From Wolbachia endosymbiont (group E) of Neria commutata (GTDB lineage: Bacteria > Pseudomonadota > Alphaproteobacteria > Rickettsiales > Anaplasmataceae): a stretch of DNA of 64,000 nucleotides. Positions 46,762 through 56,567 of the stretch are shown one piece after another. The stretch is taken from contig NZ_OZ034692.1 of the NCBI RefSeq assembly GCF_964026735.1, positions 930,001 to 994,000 of the forward strand, read 5' to 3'. How positions within the stretch are numbered: the stretch's first letter is position 1; the number at the start of each line of letters is the position of its first letter. Made by a program: the position numbers and the translations under genes. The notes under the pieces are model-generated. The model was not told where the DNA came from and searched no databases. It worked only from the letters and a program-made list of their open reading frames with translations.

Positions 46762-46956
46762 TTACAATCTCTCGTTAATCCAAGCAGCTTGTATAGCCTC
46801 AAGTATTTTTTCATTACAGCGTTTCTCATCATCGTTAAAATTCTCTAAACTCAAAACCTTTTTTTTAAGGTCAGTAAATCTGATACTCATTATATCTTCG
46901 TCAGGAAATTTTTCTTCCAGTGCTTCAGCAATGTCTTCTACATCAAGCCATTTCAT
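46762..46956 (-). CDS. iscX: Fe-S assembly protein IscX
   Basis: 64 residues: MKWLDVEDIAEALEEKFPDE, IRFTDLKKKVLSLENF and NEKILEAIQAAWINERL match IscX along its length. IscX is the small regulator of the IscU-IscS Fe-S scaffold. It stands alone here, away from the isc operon, downstream of tRNA-Leu. Confidence 0.9.
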   Translation of the reverse strand: MKWLDVEDIAEALEEKFPDEDIMSIRFTDLKKKVLSLENFNDDEKRCNEKILEAIQAAWINERL

Positions 46957-46987
46957 ACTTTTTTATGTGTTTATTATAAAATTAAAT

Positions 46988-47073
46988 TGGTGCCCATGGG
47001 GAGACTTGAACTCCCAAGGTCGCAAAACCCACGGATTTTAAGTCCGCTGCGTCTACCATTCCGCCACACGGGC
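46988..47073 (-). tRNA. tRNA-Leu (TAA)
   Basis: Minus strand GCCCGTGTGGCGGAATGGTA at the 5' end, anticodon TAA in GGACTTAAAATCC, a long variable arm, and CATGGGC-A-CCA at the 3' end with CCA encoded. The acceptor stem has one G-U. 86 nt. Confidence 0.96.
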
Positions 47074-47082
47074 TCTTTTCAT

Positions 47083-47697
47083 TTACCTAGAGTAAAATTC
47101 TACTACTAAATTAACTTCCATATCTGCTGAGTAAGGAACTTCAGAGTATTGAGGAGATCTCAAATATTTCACTGAAAGCTCACCACTATTTGTTTCTAAG
47201 TAATCTGGAGCTTTACGTTCTTGTTTCTGTAGAGCCTCAACTATTATAGGAATTTTTGCCGCATTTCCTCTTAATTTCACTGTTTCGCCTGGCTTCACTC
47301 GGTAACTTGATATGTTAACTACTTTATCATTAACTGTAACGTGCTTATGAGATATAAGCTGCTTTGCTGAATAGATTGTTGGCACAAGGCCAGAGTGGTA
47401 TAAAACAGAACTGAGTCTTGATTCTAAAATACCAATAAAATTATCAGCTGTGTAACCTTTTCTGTTATAAGCGTCTAAAAACGTACGTCTCAGCTGTTTA
47501 CTTGAAATCGCGTAGTAAAACTTAAATTTCTTATGTGCAGCAAACTGTTTACCAAAGTCAGATAGTTTCTTGAACCCAAGAGCGCCATGTTGACCTGGAG
47601 GGTATTTTCTTTTATTTACTGGGTCTTTAGCTCTACCCCATAAATTTATACCAAGCCTACGGCTGATTCTATACTTCCTGGTAATAATAGTAGTCAT
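47083..47697 (-). CDS. rpsD: 30S ribosomal protein uS4
   Basis: About 204 residues from the ATG at 47697 ([20 protein letters not shown]); an upstream in-frame ATG at 47754 would add 19 non-conserved residues. [20 protein letters not shown] and [20 protein letters not shown] form the S4 RNA-binding domain. Organises the 5' domain of 16S rRNA. Near tRNA-Leu and iscX. Confidence 0.97.
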   Translation of the reverse strand: MTTIITRKYRISRRLGINLWGRAKDPVNKRKYPPGQHGALGFKKLSDFGKQFAAHKKFKFYYAISSKQLRRTFLDAYNRKGYTADNFIGILESRLSSVLYHSGLVPTIYSAKQLISHKHVTVNDKVVNISSYRVKPGETVKLRGNAAKIPIIVEALQKQERKAPDYLETNSGELSVKYLRSPQYSEVPYSADMEVNLVVEFYSR

Positions 47698-47811
47698 ATA
47701 AAAATTCTCACGGTTGAACTCTAGATTATTAAGTATTTTAACACTCAGTGTCAACTTGTTTTTGCTGGTGTAATGCCTTATACTTCATTTTTTAGGTTTC
47801 TCTATTAACAC

Positions 47812-49764
47812 ATGAATCATTCACCTTTAGAATCTATGGCGAATGCCATCCGTTTTTTGTCAATTGATGCAGTACAAAAAGCGAACTCTGGGCACCCAGG
47901 TATGCCGCTTGGAATGGCAGATGTTGCAACTGTTTTATTTGCTAAATATCTAAATCATAACCCTGATGGTTCTAAATGGTTCAATAGAGATCGCTTTGTT
48001 CTGTCAAACGGTCATGGTTCAATGCTCCTATACTCAATATTATATCTTACAGGCTATATCAGCGTAGAAGAGCTGAAAAACTTTAGGCAACTTGGTTCCA
48101 AAACTCCAGGTCATCCAGAATTTGGGCTTACCCCAGGAGTGGAAGCAACAACTGGTCCGCTCGGACAGGGATTTGCCGCTGCTGTTGGTATGGCGCTTGC
48201 TGAGTCGATACTTAAAAAGCAGTTTGGAGATAATTTAATAGATCATTACACTTACGTAATGCTAGGTGATGGATGCTTTATGGAAGGAATAAGTCATGAA
48301 GCAGCATCACTTGCTGGGCATCTTAAATTGAACAAGCTCATAGCTCTTTTTGATGATAATGACATCTCTATAGATGGTGCTACTAACCTTTCCTGCTCCG
48401 AGAATGTGAAAGAACGCTTTTTTGCATATGGATGGAATGTTAATAAAATTGATGGGCACGATTTTAATGCTATATCACTTGCAATAGAAGAAGCACAAAA
48501 ATCGGAAAAACCATCGCTTATCTGCTGCAAAACTATTATCGGGAAATTTTCAAGCCGTGCTGGCACATCTTCTGCTCACAGTGGCGCTTTTGCAGATGAA
48601 GACATAGCCAAAATGAGAAAAGAATTAAATTGGAATTATGAACCATTTCATGTACCAGAAGATATAAGAAATGCGTGGATGGGAACAGTCAAAAAGATCC
48701 CAGTGTCCGCTACTCGGATGACAGAGGAACTTCAAAGAAGGCTCGATAAGTGCTTACCAGATAACATCAACAACGCTTTATTCAACCTAAAGAAGCAAAT
48801 ACATGAGTTAACGCCAAACGAAGGCACACGATCTTCTTTTGGCAGAGTAATGGAACTTTTAACTGAGTCTATGCCAGAGCTAATTGGTGGATCAGCTGAC
48901 CTTACTGGTTCAAACTGCACTAAATATAAACACATGCAGGTAATAGATAGTCATAATTATAATGGCTCTTATGTTCACTATGGTGTAAGAGAACACGCAA
49001 TGGCAGCGTGTATGAACGGAATGGCTCTCCATGGTGGTGTATTGCCCTATGGTGGAACTTTTTTGGTATTTTCCGATTATTGTCGTCCTGCTATACGCCT
49101 CTCAGCTCTGATGAAACAACAAGTTATCTATGTTATGACTCACGACTCAATTGGTGTTGGTGAAGATGGGCCAACTCATCAGCCGGTAGAACATTTAGCT
49201 TCCTTGCGTGCTATACCAAATTTGTATGTCTTTAGACCAGCCGATGCTATTGAGACTTTAGAATGCATCAGTATCACATTGGAAAAAAAAGAATCCCCAG
49301 CATTATTTGCGCTTTCAAGACAGAACTTAAATTATTTACGTAAATTCCATTCTGATGTTGATCAATTTGCTAATTTATCAAAATTTGGTGCATATATTTT
49401 ATGTGAATATTCAGGAAAATTGGAAGTGACAATATTTGCTACAGGATCCGAAGTTGAAATTGCAGTTGAGACAGGAAAAAAATTGCAGGAAAAAGGAATA
49501 GGCGTGAGGGTTATTTCAATGCCATGCTGGAGGCTTTTTGATGAGCAGAGTGATGATTATAAAGCATCAATATTAGACAATAACAGCATTAAAGTTGCAA
49601 TTGAAGCGGGAAGTGAAATGGGTTGGCATAAATATATAGGCTCAAATGGTATATTTATTGGCATGAAAAGTTTTGGGGAATCTGCGCCTTACAAAACGCT
49701 GTATGAGCATTTTAATATCAATGCTGACCATATAATAGAGTGTGTATCCAATATCATTACTTAA
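47812..49764 (+). CDS. tkt: Transketolase
   Basis: 650 residues, full length: SGHPGMPLGMADVATVLFAK, NGHGSMLLYSILYLTG, GPLGQGFAAAVGMALAE, LGDGCFMEGISHEAASLAGH (TPP) and DSIGVGEDGPTHQPVEHLAS. It interconverts pentose phosphates. The block KKIPVSATRMTEELQRRLD near residues 295-308 is encoded by a palindromic repeat (48697-48730), inserted in frame without breaking the gene. Confidence 0.96.
   Translation: MNHSPLESMANAIRFLSIDAVQKANSGHPGMPLGMADVATVLFAKYLNHNPDGSKWFNRDRFVLSNGHGSMLLYSILYLTGYISVEELKNFRQLGSKTPGHPEFGLTPGVEATTGPLGQGFAAAVGMALAESILKKQFGDNLIDHYTYVMLGDGCFMEGISHEAASLAGHLKLNKLIALFDDNDISIDGATNLSCSENVKERFFAYGWNVNKIDGHDFNAISLAIEEAQKSEKPSLICCKTIIGKFSSRAGTSSAHSGAFADEDIAKMRKELNWNYEPFHVPEDIRNAWMGTVKKIPVSATRMTEELQRRLDKCLPDNINNALFNLKKQIHELTPNEGTRSSFGRVMELLTESMPELIGGSADLTGSNCTKYKHMQVIDSHNYNGSYVHYGVREHAMAACMNGMALHGGVLPYGGTFLVFSDYCRPAIRLSALMKQQVIYVMTHDSIGVGEDGPTHQPVEHLASLRAIPNLYVFRPADAIETLECISITLEKKESPALFALSRQNLNYLRKFHSDVDQFANLSKFGAYILCEYSGKLEVTIFATGSEVEIAVETGKKLQEKGIGVRVISMPCWRLFDEQSDDYKASILDNNSIKVAIEAGSEMGWHKYIGSNGIFIGMKSFGESAPYKTLYEHFNINADHIIECVSNIIT
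48697..48730. repeat. Palindromic repeat fragment in tkt
   Basis: GATCCCAGTGTCCGCTACTC GGATGACAGAGG is a single unit of the dispersed repeat, read in frame as IPVSATRMTEE. Confidence 0.8.
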
Positions 49765-49843
49765 ATATTAATTATAGCTCTAACCAGCTTCGGAGCCCCG
49801 CTAAGAAAGCAGGAACATAAAGATGAATCTCCTCTTTGAAGGT

Positions 49844-50317
49844 TTATTTTATTCCCAACCATTTAAGAAATGAATCGAACCATGAAGTCTGCTTTTTAAT
49901 ATTAAGAGAAAGTTTTTCTGATGGATCAATTATATCACCATTCATTAGAGTTGTATAAATGGCTAATTCATTGTTTTCCTGAGAAAAATAGCTTTTTTCT
50001 TCATCTATTTTGTATATCTTTGTGCTCTTGAAGCTTCCTGCATAACTAATCCTTTCTATTGTTAGAGAGTTTGGATGCAGCTTTGTGATAATCCCTGAGC
50101 AAGGATATCCAGGATCGAGCCCAGATATAGCACCTTCCTTAGAGCCATAACAATAGCCAAAATACTTAAACACAGGTTCACTTCCTTCATATTTCATTTT
50201 GCATGTTCTACAATCATTAGCATAACCACCAGTTTCTATAGTGCTACATACTTCATAGCTAGAGTTATTCTCAAGAAAATCATTATTGTCATTTATAAAA
50301 TCCATAAAATCTATCAT
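49844..50317 (-). CDS. Hypothetical protein
   Basis: 157 residues from MIDFMDFINDNNDFLENNSS. Contains several Cys (YEVCSTIE, NDCRTCKMKY, FGYCYG) and a C-terminal tail with WFDSFLKWLGIK. No signal peptide, membrane helix or known domain. Free-standing gene between tkt and an IS630 remnant. No strong ribosome binding site seen. Possibly a lineage-specific protein. Confidence 0.55.
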   Translation of the reverse strand: MIDFMDFINDNNDFLENNSSYEVCSTIETGGYANDCRTCKMKYEGSEPVFKYFGYCYGSKEGAISGLDPGYPCSGIITKLHPNSLTIERISYAGSFKSTKIYKIDEEKSYFSQENNELAIYTTLMNGDIIDPSEKLSLNIKKQTSWFDSFLKWLGIK

Positions 50318-50497
50318 AATATTAATACCATTTTTATTACATTAATAATATATAAACTAATTTTTTAATACAGGTCAAGAAAATATTATTATATGACTAA
50401 TTAAATCCGTTGTTCACAGTACATTAATACAGATTCGGTTAACAAGTAGTGCATAAAGTTTTATTTGGAGGGATATAAAATACAACTATAGTACTTT

Positions 50498-50752
50498 CTA
50501 ATACAAGTGATAAACTTCCATAATCGCCTTACCAACCAAAAGGTGTAGATTATCCTGCTGATGCATGCGAGTCCTGAGCCAGCTTTTAATCGTATGCCAG
50601 CAATGCTCAATTGGATTCAGATCTGGTGAGTACGTAGGAAGATAGAGCAAATAGCAACCTATAGATTCTATTAATTCCCTTGTTTTAGCGGTTTTATGAA
50701 AAGCAGCATTATCCATAATTATAGTTGTACCAACAGGCAACTTTGGTAGCAA
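50498..50752 (-). pseudogene. IS630 transposase, C-terminal part
   Basis: 84 codons with GTTIIMDNAAFHKTAKTREL and LLYLPTYSPDLNPIEHCWHT, the DDE motif of IS630/Tc1 transposases. It continues the frame of the middle part across a TAG. Confidence 0.8.
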
Positions 50753-50764
50753 TATTTGCTCCAG

Positions 50765-50953
50765 CTACGCATTGAATACATCCTTATCGCACCCTCCAGT
50801 GAAGGTCATGGGCGCAATAAAATTTTTCTTAATCCACCCACCTGTCATACTGATTCTCTCGCGTTTTTTGCCCGTAATGTCTGCATAAATTTTCTCCCCC
50901 TCGTGGAGCTCTTCCATATTCTGGGTATAGCCTATTATCGACTCCTGCTTCAT
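50765..50953 (-). pseudogene. IS630 transposase, middle part
   Basis: Broken segment with GEKIYADITGKKRERISMTG, GGWIKKNFIAPMTF, interrupted by a frameshift near 50905 and ending at TAG before LEQILLPKLP. Upstream in another frame lies the DDE Asp region (ESIVYIDEAGVDNRLYPEYG). Confidence 0.65.
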
Positions 50954-51009
50954 CTATATACACAATGCTTTCATGGTCTATTTTGGCAACTTTTTCGACA
51001 AATTTTTGC

Positions 51010-51360
51010 CTATCTTCGTGGTTCCGCTCTCGGTAAAGCGTGGTCTTTTTTTTCTTGTGATTTTAACTGCTTCAGCCTATACCAGATCGAATTTATCCCA
51101 AATCCTAGGTTTTGTTTCATCTCCATTAGCGTCTGATCTGGGTGTTTTTTAACATACTCTTTCAGCATTTTTGGATCTATTTTTCTTATAAAACCACTCA
51201 TTTTTGCTGGTTTTAAGCTCTCACCTGCAGCCTTCTTTTTTAGCCATCTGTATAACGTTGCTATTCCTATCTCCAAAAGTTCTGCAACCTCTTCCTTTGG
51301 CTTTCCTTTTTTAACCAAAGATACTGCTTTCTCTCTTAAATCAACACTGTATACCATCAC
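51010..51360 (-). pseudogene. IS630 transposase, N-terminal part
   Basis: 116 codons: VYSVDLREKAVSLVKKGKPK, LLEIGIATLYRWLKKKAAGE, an HTH DNA-binding region. The last ~15 residues follow the A8 frameshift; the other frame reads KKTTLYRERNHEDRQKFVEK. Confidence 0.75.
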
Positions 51361-51373
51361 TTTTCCTACATGC

Positions 51374-52195
51374 CTAAATGGTCATTATACAGTTATCATT
51401 TGCTTTGGAAAGTACTATACTCGCCAGCAAGCAAAATTGCTCAATAGTTAAGTTTTCTGGACGTTCATTTCCAGTTAACTCAGCCTTTTCAAGGACGGTT
51501 TCAGTATTATTGACGATGCTCTTCAAGCTATTTCTTAGCATTTTTCTTCTCTGAGCAAAAACAGTGCGTGTTAATCTGGTTAAAGCCTCTAAATTTACTG
51601 GAAACCTCTGAATAGATAAAGGATTTACCGTAATCACTGAAGAGTGCACTTTTGGTCTTGGAAAAAAATCTTTAGGTTCAAGGTCAAATTCTTTTTTTAT
51701 GTCACATAATAGCTGACTTAGTACTGATAGCGACCCATAATCTTTAGGATTGGGCTTTGCTATAATGCGATCTGCCACCTCTTTTTGAAACATTAGTGTC
51801 AAACTCGTAAAAAATTTTATGTTATTTAACCACTTTAGAAATAACGCTACCGAGATATTATAAGGTAAATTAGCAATAACTTTTACCGGAGGCTCTATTA
51901 ACTCTTCTTCTATAATGTGCAGTGCATCTGCCTCTATAATTCTATACTTTTCTTGATGCTCATTTAGGAATTGATCATGATGTCTCACTAAATTGCTATC
52001 CTTTTCTATAGCTAGTAAAAACTTTGGATTACGGGCCAATATTTCACTTGTTAATGCACCATATCCAGGACCAATTTCAATAACATTAAAATTTTCTAAA
52101 TCGCCAGCCGAATCAACTATTCTTTTTGTTATCTCACTTGATAAAATAAAATTTTGTCCTAGACTCTTTTTTGGCTTCAATAAAATTTTTTTCAT
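51374..52195 (-). CDS. rsmA: 16S rRNA dimethyladenosine transferase RsmA/KsgA
   Basis: 273 residues. GQNFILSSEITKRI, VIEIGPGYGALTSEILA (SAM motif I), ANLPYNISVALFLKWL (motif IV) and QRRKMLRNSLKSI are canonical KsgA. It dimethylates A1518/A1519 of 16S rRNA. The final ~12 residues (VLSKANDNCIMTI) are encoded by the IS630 terminal repeat at 51375-51415, so the native C-terminus after QFCLLASI is replaced by IS sequence. The core is intact. Confidence 0.95.
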   Translation of the reverse strand: MKKILLKPKKSLGQNFILSSEITKRIVDSAGDLENFNVIEIGPGYGALTSEILARNPKFLLAIEKDSNLVRHHDQFLNEHQEKYRIIEADALHIIEEELIEPPVKVIANLPYNISVALFLKWLNNIKFFTSLTLMFQKEVADRIIAKPNPKDYGSLSVLSQLLCDIKKEFDLEPKDFFPRPKVHSSVITVNPLSIQRFPVNLEALTRLTRTVFAQRRKMLRNSLKSIVNNTETVLEKAELTGNERPENLTIEQFCLLASIVLSKANDNCIMTI

Positions 52196-52272
52196 GTTTT
52201 TAATTATACAGTATTTTTAAAAACTAATTGACTACAATTCATCGATGATTGTATATTATTAACATGTTTAAC

Positions 52273-52345
<73 letters not shown>

Positions 52346-52372
52346 CTCTCAATCTATATATAAATAAAGTTA

Positions 52373-53101
52373 ATGTCCTTTTTAATAGTAGCAAATTGGA
52401 AGATGAATGGAACGAGGACCTCATTTATTGATTTTATAGAAAAAATTAATAGTAGGAGCAGTGAAGTCACCTCTCAGTTGGTAGTGTGCCCACCTTTTAC
52501 GTCACTTCCCGGCGATGTAGAGCTGCACAACAACATCAGTATAGGAGCACAGAATTGTCATCATAAAAAATCTGGTTCTTATACCGGTGAAATTAGTGTA
52601 GAGATGCTAAAAGAATTAGGGTGTACTTATGTGATACTTGGGCATTCTGAAAGAATTAACGAAACAAACAATGAAGTAAAGCTTAAGGCAGAAACAGCAA
52701 TAGAGTCTGGCTTACATCCAATTATTTGCGTAGGTGAAAGTTTAGAAGACTATAAGAATGGAAGAACAAAGGAAATAATAGAACATCAATGTAAAAGCCG
52801 TTTGCCGACACATGGTAAATACACTGTAGCATATGAACCAATATGGGCAATAGGCACAGGCTATGTACCAAGTAACGATTCAATTGCTGAAGTAATAGAA
52901 GTAATAAAATTTTGTACTGGTAAACAGCATGTTATATACGGTGGCTCAGTAAATTCAGAAAATATAGAAAATTTGTTAAGTATCTCAAATTTATCTGGAG
53001 TTTTAATCGGTAGTGCAAGCTTAAATTTTGATCATTTTCATAAAATTGTACAAAAAGTTGAGAGAAATTTTTCTCTTATCAATTCCAAAAGCAATAATTA
53101 A
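52373..53101 (+). CDS. tpiA: Triosephosphate isomerase
   Basis: 242 residues. NWKMNG at 8-13 with the catalytic Lys, GHSERINE (His), [11 protein letters not shown] (Glu) and [10 protein letters not shown] are the full TIM set. Interconverts DHAP and G3P. Starts 27 nt after tRNA-Thr. No close ribosome binding site. Isolated gene. Confidence 0.97.
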   Translation: MSFLIVANWKMNGTRTSFIDFIEKINSRSSEVTSQLVVCPPFTSLPGDVELHNNISIGAQNCHHKKSGSYTGEISVEMLKELGCTYVILGHSERINETNNEVKLKAETAIESGLHPIICVGESLEDYKNGRTKEIIEHQCKSRLPTHGKYTVAYEPIWAIGTGYVPSNDSIAEVIEVIKFCTGKQHVIYGGSVNSENIENLLSISNLSGVLIGSASLNFDHFHKIVQKVERNFSLINSKSNN

Positions 53102-53157
53102 AAAATTCTAAAGCAATAAATTGCCGATTTCATTTAATAATTGGCAAGCATGAAACT

Positions 53158-53619
53158 TCACCTACCACTTGAACCAAAGCCACCTTCATTGCGATCAGTT
53201 TCTTCTGTGCAGAACTCTTCTATTTCATTCCAGAGCACCTGAGGTATTGGAGTAATAAGAATTTGTGCAATTCTATCTCCTCTTTTTATCTCGTAGGGCT
53301 GTTTACTCAGGTTAATTAGACAAACCTTCACCTCTCCCCGATAATCAGCGTCTATGGTGCCTGGAGCATTTAAGACAGTGATTCCATTTTTTGCAGCAAG
53401 ACCAGAACGAGGGCGGATTTGCCCCTCAAAACCATTTGGTATTGCAATCACAATTCCAGTTGGAATAAGTAGCTTTTCAAATGAATTTAAAACAACAGGG
53501 GTACTCAGTGCAGCATAAAGATCCATACCAGCGCTCTGCATAGTCGCGTAAGACGGTAAAGGCAGGTCTTCTCCGTGTGACAATTTTTTTATTTCTACTC
53601 TTATTTTACTTCTTTGCAC
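53158..53619 (-). CDS. dut: dUTP diphosphatase
   Basis: 153 residues with all five motifs: AGMDLYAAL, RPRSGLAAKNGI, GTIDADYRGEVK, RGDRIAQILI, and the C-terminal GGFGSSGR. Makes dUMP and keeps uracil out of DNA. Confidence 0.97.
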   Translation of the reverse strand: MQRSKIRVEIKKLSHGEDLPLPSYATMQSAGMDLYAALSTPVVLNSFEKLLIPTGIVIAIPNGFEGQIRPRSGLAAKNGITVLNAPGTIDADYRGEVKVCLINLSKQPYEIKRGDRIAQILITPIPQVLWNEIEEFCTEETDRNEGGFGSSGR

Positions 53620-53753
53620 TACAATTTACCAGCTGTAAAGACTTGATTATAGCATGAATTTACATTCTCAAAAGCGGTAATTAAGGTAAGGAATTAGATG
53701 ACCTTATCCCCCAAAAAAGTATACAATGACTACCTAACCTCATCAGCGATTGT

Positions 53754-55436
53754 ATGTTTAAATGGAATGCGAACAATATTATTCTCGCCACTAACGGTAA
53801 AAAAATAGGCCATTGTAATTGGATATGCTCAGGTGTCTCAACAGATACTAGGAATATAAAAAAAGGTGACTTATTTATTGCACTTAAGGGAAAGAATTTT
53901 GATGGCCATAATTTTCTGTATGAAGCTTTTTCAAAAGGGGCCTCTGCATCAATAGTAAGTGAGGATAAATGCAAAGATCTCCCTCTTATTGCTGTGAAAG
54001 ATACATTAAAAGCTTTGCACGATATGGCATCATATTACATTAGAAACGTTCTTAGATCTGCTAAAGTGATTGCAATCACAGGAAGTGTCGGCAAAACCAC
54101 TACGAAGGATATGCTGCACACTGTTTTATCCCAATATGGCTTAGCTCATGCAAATGATGGTAACTTAAATAACAATATAGGATTGCCTTTAACTGTGCTA
54201 AAAGCCCCAGAAAATTGTCGATACCTAATTCTTGAAATGGGAATGAATAGAGCTGGAGAAATAAAAGAATTGTCAAAGCTTTGCAATCCAGATATTGCGG
54301 TTATTACTAATGTAGAGCCTGCACACACTGAAAATTTTTCATCGCTATTTGATATTGCGCAAGCAAAATTGGAGGTTCTGCATGGCCTGAAAAGCAATGG
54401 CACTTTGATATTGAATAAAGATAGTGAATATTATGATTATTTATTAAACTTCTTGTTGCAGAATCATTATTTGAGTGAAAAACCAGTAAGTAACCTTGGT
54501 GTCATTCCAGTGCGTGACACTGGAATCCAGCAAAGAAGAAATATGGATCCGAGTAGTCAAGCTACTTGGATGACAGAGAGTGATGAAACAGACCTACTTT
54601 CTGTGTCATTCCAGCGGGTGAAGCTGGAATCTAAAAAAAAAGAAAGATGGATCCCAGTGTCAAGCACTGGGATGACAGAGGGTGATGTAATAGACCTGTC
54701 TACCACTGATAAGTTGAAAAATATAGTAACTTTCGGTAGACATCAGGACGCTGCAGTTTGTTTATTGGACCTAAGGCGAAGTAATGGATTAAGTTTAAAA
54801 ATTAGATTGAGTAGCAATCAAACTGTAAATTGTAATTTAAATGTTCAAGGAGAGCATTTTGCTTACTCTGTACTGGCTGTTGCTGCAGTTGTGCAGAGCT
54901 TAGGGCTTGATTTATCAAAATTACCACTTGCGCTCGAAAACTTCAATGTAACAAAAGGCAGGGGTAATGCTTATAGTACCAAATATGATGGGAAACAGAT
55001 ATATTTAATTGATGATTCCTATAATGCTAGTCCCGCTTCAATGAAAGCTGCAATAAAAGTTTTAGGTACATACATTGGTAAAAGAAGGGTAGCATTACTT
55101 GGTGATATGTTAGAATTGGGTGATGAAAGTATAAAATTTCATATAGAATTGCTTGAGGTTATCCTACGGCACAATATAAATAAAGTTTATACAGTAGGTA
55201 AGTTTATGTTAGAACTTCATAAACTCTTACCTAGCAACATAAAGGGCATACATTTTGATGATTCTAATCAACTGAAAGATGATTTAACTAAAATTATTCA
55301 GAATGATGATGTAATTCTAGTCAAAGGTTCACGCGGAATGAAAATGGAGCTTATACCAAACCTCATAAACCCCAGTGGCGGATTAATCAACAAAGTAGAG
55401 ATTGGAAATACAGGGTTTTTTGACTGCATAGAGTAG
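53754..55436 (+). CDS. murF: UDP-MurNAc-tripeptide--D-Ala-D-Ala ligase MurF, with in-frame repeat insert
   Basis: 560 residues, about 60-80 longer than typical MurF. GSVGKTTTKDMLHTVLSQYG (ATP) near 111, LEMGMNRAGEIKELS, and DDSYNASPASMKAAIKVLGT are conserved. It completes the UDP-MurNAc-pentapeptide for lipid II. Residues about 245-312 are encoded by palindromic repeats (54500-54690: VIPVRDTGIQQRRNMDPSSQ, WIPVSSTGMTEGD) inserted in frame, between the central and C-terminal domains. The frame stays intact. Confidence 0.95.
   Translation: MFKWNANNIILATNGKKIGHCNWICSGVSTDTRNIKKGDLFIALKGKNFDGHNFLYEAFSKGASASIVSEDKCKDLPLIAVKDTLKALHDMASYYIRNVLRSAKVIAITGSVGKTTTKDMLHTVLSQYGLAHANDGNLNNNIGLPLTVLKAPENCRYLILEMGMNRAGEIKELSKLCNPDIAVITNVEPAHTENFSSLFDIAQAKLEVLHGLKSNGTLILNKDSEYYDYLLNFLLQNHYLSEKPVSNLGVIPVRDTGIQQRRNMDPSSQATWMTESDETDLLSVSFQRVKLESKKKERWIPVSSTGMTEGDVIDLSTTDKLKNIVTFGRHQDAAVCLLDLRRSNGLSLKIRLSSNQTVNCNLNVQGEHFAYSVLAVAAVVQSLGLDLSKLPLALENFNVTKGRGNAYSTKYDGKQIYLIDDSYNASPASMKAAIKVLGTYIGKRRVALLGDMLELGDESIKFHIELLEVILRHNINKVYTVGKFMLELHKLLPSNIKGIHFDDSNQLKDDLTKIIQNDDVILVKGSRGMKMELIPNLINPSGGLINKVEIGNTGFFDCIE
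54498..54690. repeat. Palindromic repeat array inside murF
   Basis: Four units: GTCATTCCAGTGCGTGACAC/TGGAATCCAG; GGATCCGAGTAGTCAAGCTA/CTTGGATGACAGAG; GTCATTCCAGCGGGTGAAGC/TGGAATC; GGATCCCAGTGTCAAGCACT/GGGATGACAGAGG. All without a stop in the murF frame. Same family as near prs and in the GltD-like gene. Confidence 0.85.
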
Positions 55437-55661
55437 GCCTCTTTCGAAACTAGCATAAAACCAAAAAAGGCCTATAATTAAGAGTTTTAAGGTGAGAAAA
55501 ATGAAGTATGAAACAGTAAAAAAGAGCTAGAAACCCCAATTCTGGATGGTTTTGTTGCATACCCATGAGGTGCTATGCATCCAGAATTGGGGTTGCAAGA
55601 AGTCCGTTACAGGGATGAAATAGTTTCAAAAATAGGTTATTTTGGTAAAAAAATACGTTCT
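55437..55661 (+). other. IS-like remnant between murF and rpe
   Basis: CTCTTTCGAAACTAGCATAA at 55440 recurs near 28930. After AAGGTGAGAAAA an ATG at 55501 reads MKYETVKKS then stops, like the start of an IS5-type transposase. 55530-55600 holds an inverted pair CCCCAATTCTGGATG / CATCCAGAATTGGGG. No complete gene. Confidence 0.6.
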
Positions 55662-56351
55662 ATGGGTATTAAAATTGCACCTTCTATACTTTCAGCAGAT
55701 TTTGCAAAATTAGGAGAGGAAATCAAAAGAGTTAATGACTTAAATGCAGATTATATCCATATAGACGTTATGGATGGAAGTTTTGTTCCAAATATTACAA
55801 TTGGCCCAAACGTTATCTCTGCAATACGCAAATACAGCAATCTTCCTTTTGATGTACATTTGATGATCAATTCTCCTGGTGATCATGTTGAAAGTTTTAT
55901 AAATGCAGGTGCCGATACAATCACTATACATGCGGAGGCAGAAATACATCTTGAAAGGATGGTAAAAAAAATAAAGTCATATAAAAATATAAACAATGTA
56001 GAAAAAATGATTCAGGTTGGAGTTTCAATTGTTCCTTCAACTCACCCAAGTGTGCTTGAATATATAATACATGAGCTGGATATTGTGCTAATTATGACAG
56101 TCAATCCTGGTTTCGGGGGACAGGAGTTTATTTATTCGCAATTGAATAAGATATCTGCTGTAAAAAAAATGATACAGGAGCGCAATCTTAAAACGCAAAT
56201 TTCAGTAGATGGTGGGATTAGTCTTACCAATGCACCTGATATAATAAAAGCAGGTGCAGACATCTTAGTCGCTGGATCAGCGATATTCAAAGCTGAAAAT
56301 ATGAAAAAAGCCGTCAATAGTCTTAGAACCTGTTTAAAATCTTCTCAATAG
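55662..56351 (+). CDS. rpe: Ribulose-phosphate 3-epimerase
   Basis: About 229 residues from the ATG at 55662 (MGIKIAPSILSADFAKLGEE), the family start; the longer frame from 55575 would add 29 codons of repeat-derived sequence. HIDVMDGSFVPNITIGPNVI, VNPGFGGQEFIYSQLNKI and SVDGGISLTNAPDIIKAGAD are canonical. Links pentose phosphates to transketolase. Confidence 0.95.
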   Translation: MGIKIAPSILSADFAKLGEEIKRVNDLNADYIHIDVMDGSFVPNITIGPNVISAIRKYSNLPFDVHLMINSPGDHVESFINAGADTITIHAEAEIHLERMVKKIKSYKNINNVEKMIQVGVSIVPSTHPSVLEYIIHELDIVLIMTVNPGFGGQEFIYSQLNKISAVKKMIQERNLKTQISVDGGISLTNAPDIIKAGADILVAGSAIFKAENMKKAVNSLRTCLKSSQ

Positions 56352-56439
56352 CAATGCAGAAAAGGGAAGAATAACCATTTGCAAACTAATATTGAGTTTT
56401 CCCCTCAGAGCTTGTCCGTAAATAAAAAAGTACAATATG

Positions 56440-56500
56440 TGGGATTAGACTTCTTTCGGGACTATAGTACTTTCCAAAGTAAATGATAAGGGTATAATAT
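56440..56500. repeat. Solo IS630 terminal repeat
   Basis: TATAGTACTTTCCAAAGTAA ATGATAAGGG at 56463 matches the terminal repeat of the IS630 element at 51415 with one change; no transposase nearby. Preceded by TTAGACTTCTTTCGGG. Confidence 0.7.
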
Positions 56501-56567
56501 ACTTTTATCATGTGAGTAAAGCACGAAATATCAGTTTGTTCATATTTAATACGTTTTTGTAAGAAAA

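Larger units (their letters stand above)
50491..51415 (-). mobile_element. Decayed IS630-family element
   Basis: About 925 bp with terminal inverted repeats: GTACTTTCCAAAGCAAATG (right end, reversed) and GTACTTTCTAATACAAGTG (left end), each preceded by TATA, so a TA target is likely though its edge is ambiguous. The transposase is broken: a frameshift in an A8 run near 51048 (the family's programmed-shift position), a shift after a G5 run near 50905, and an in-frame TAG near 50763. It sits against rsmA. Confidence 0.85.
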
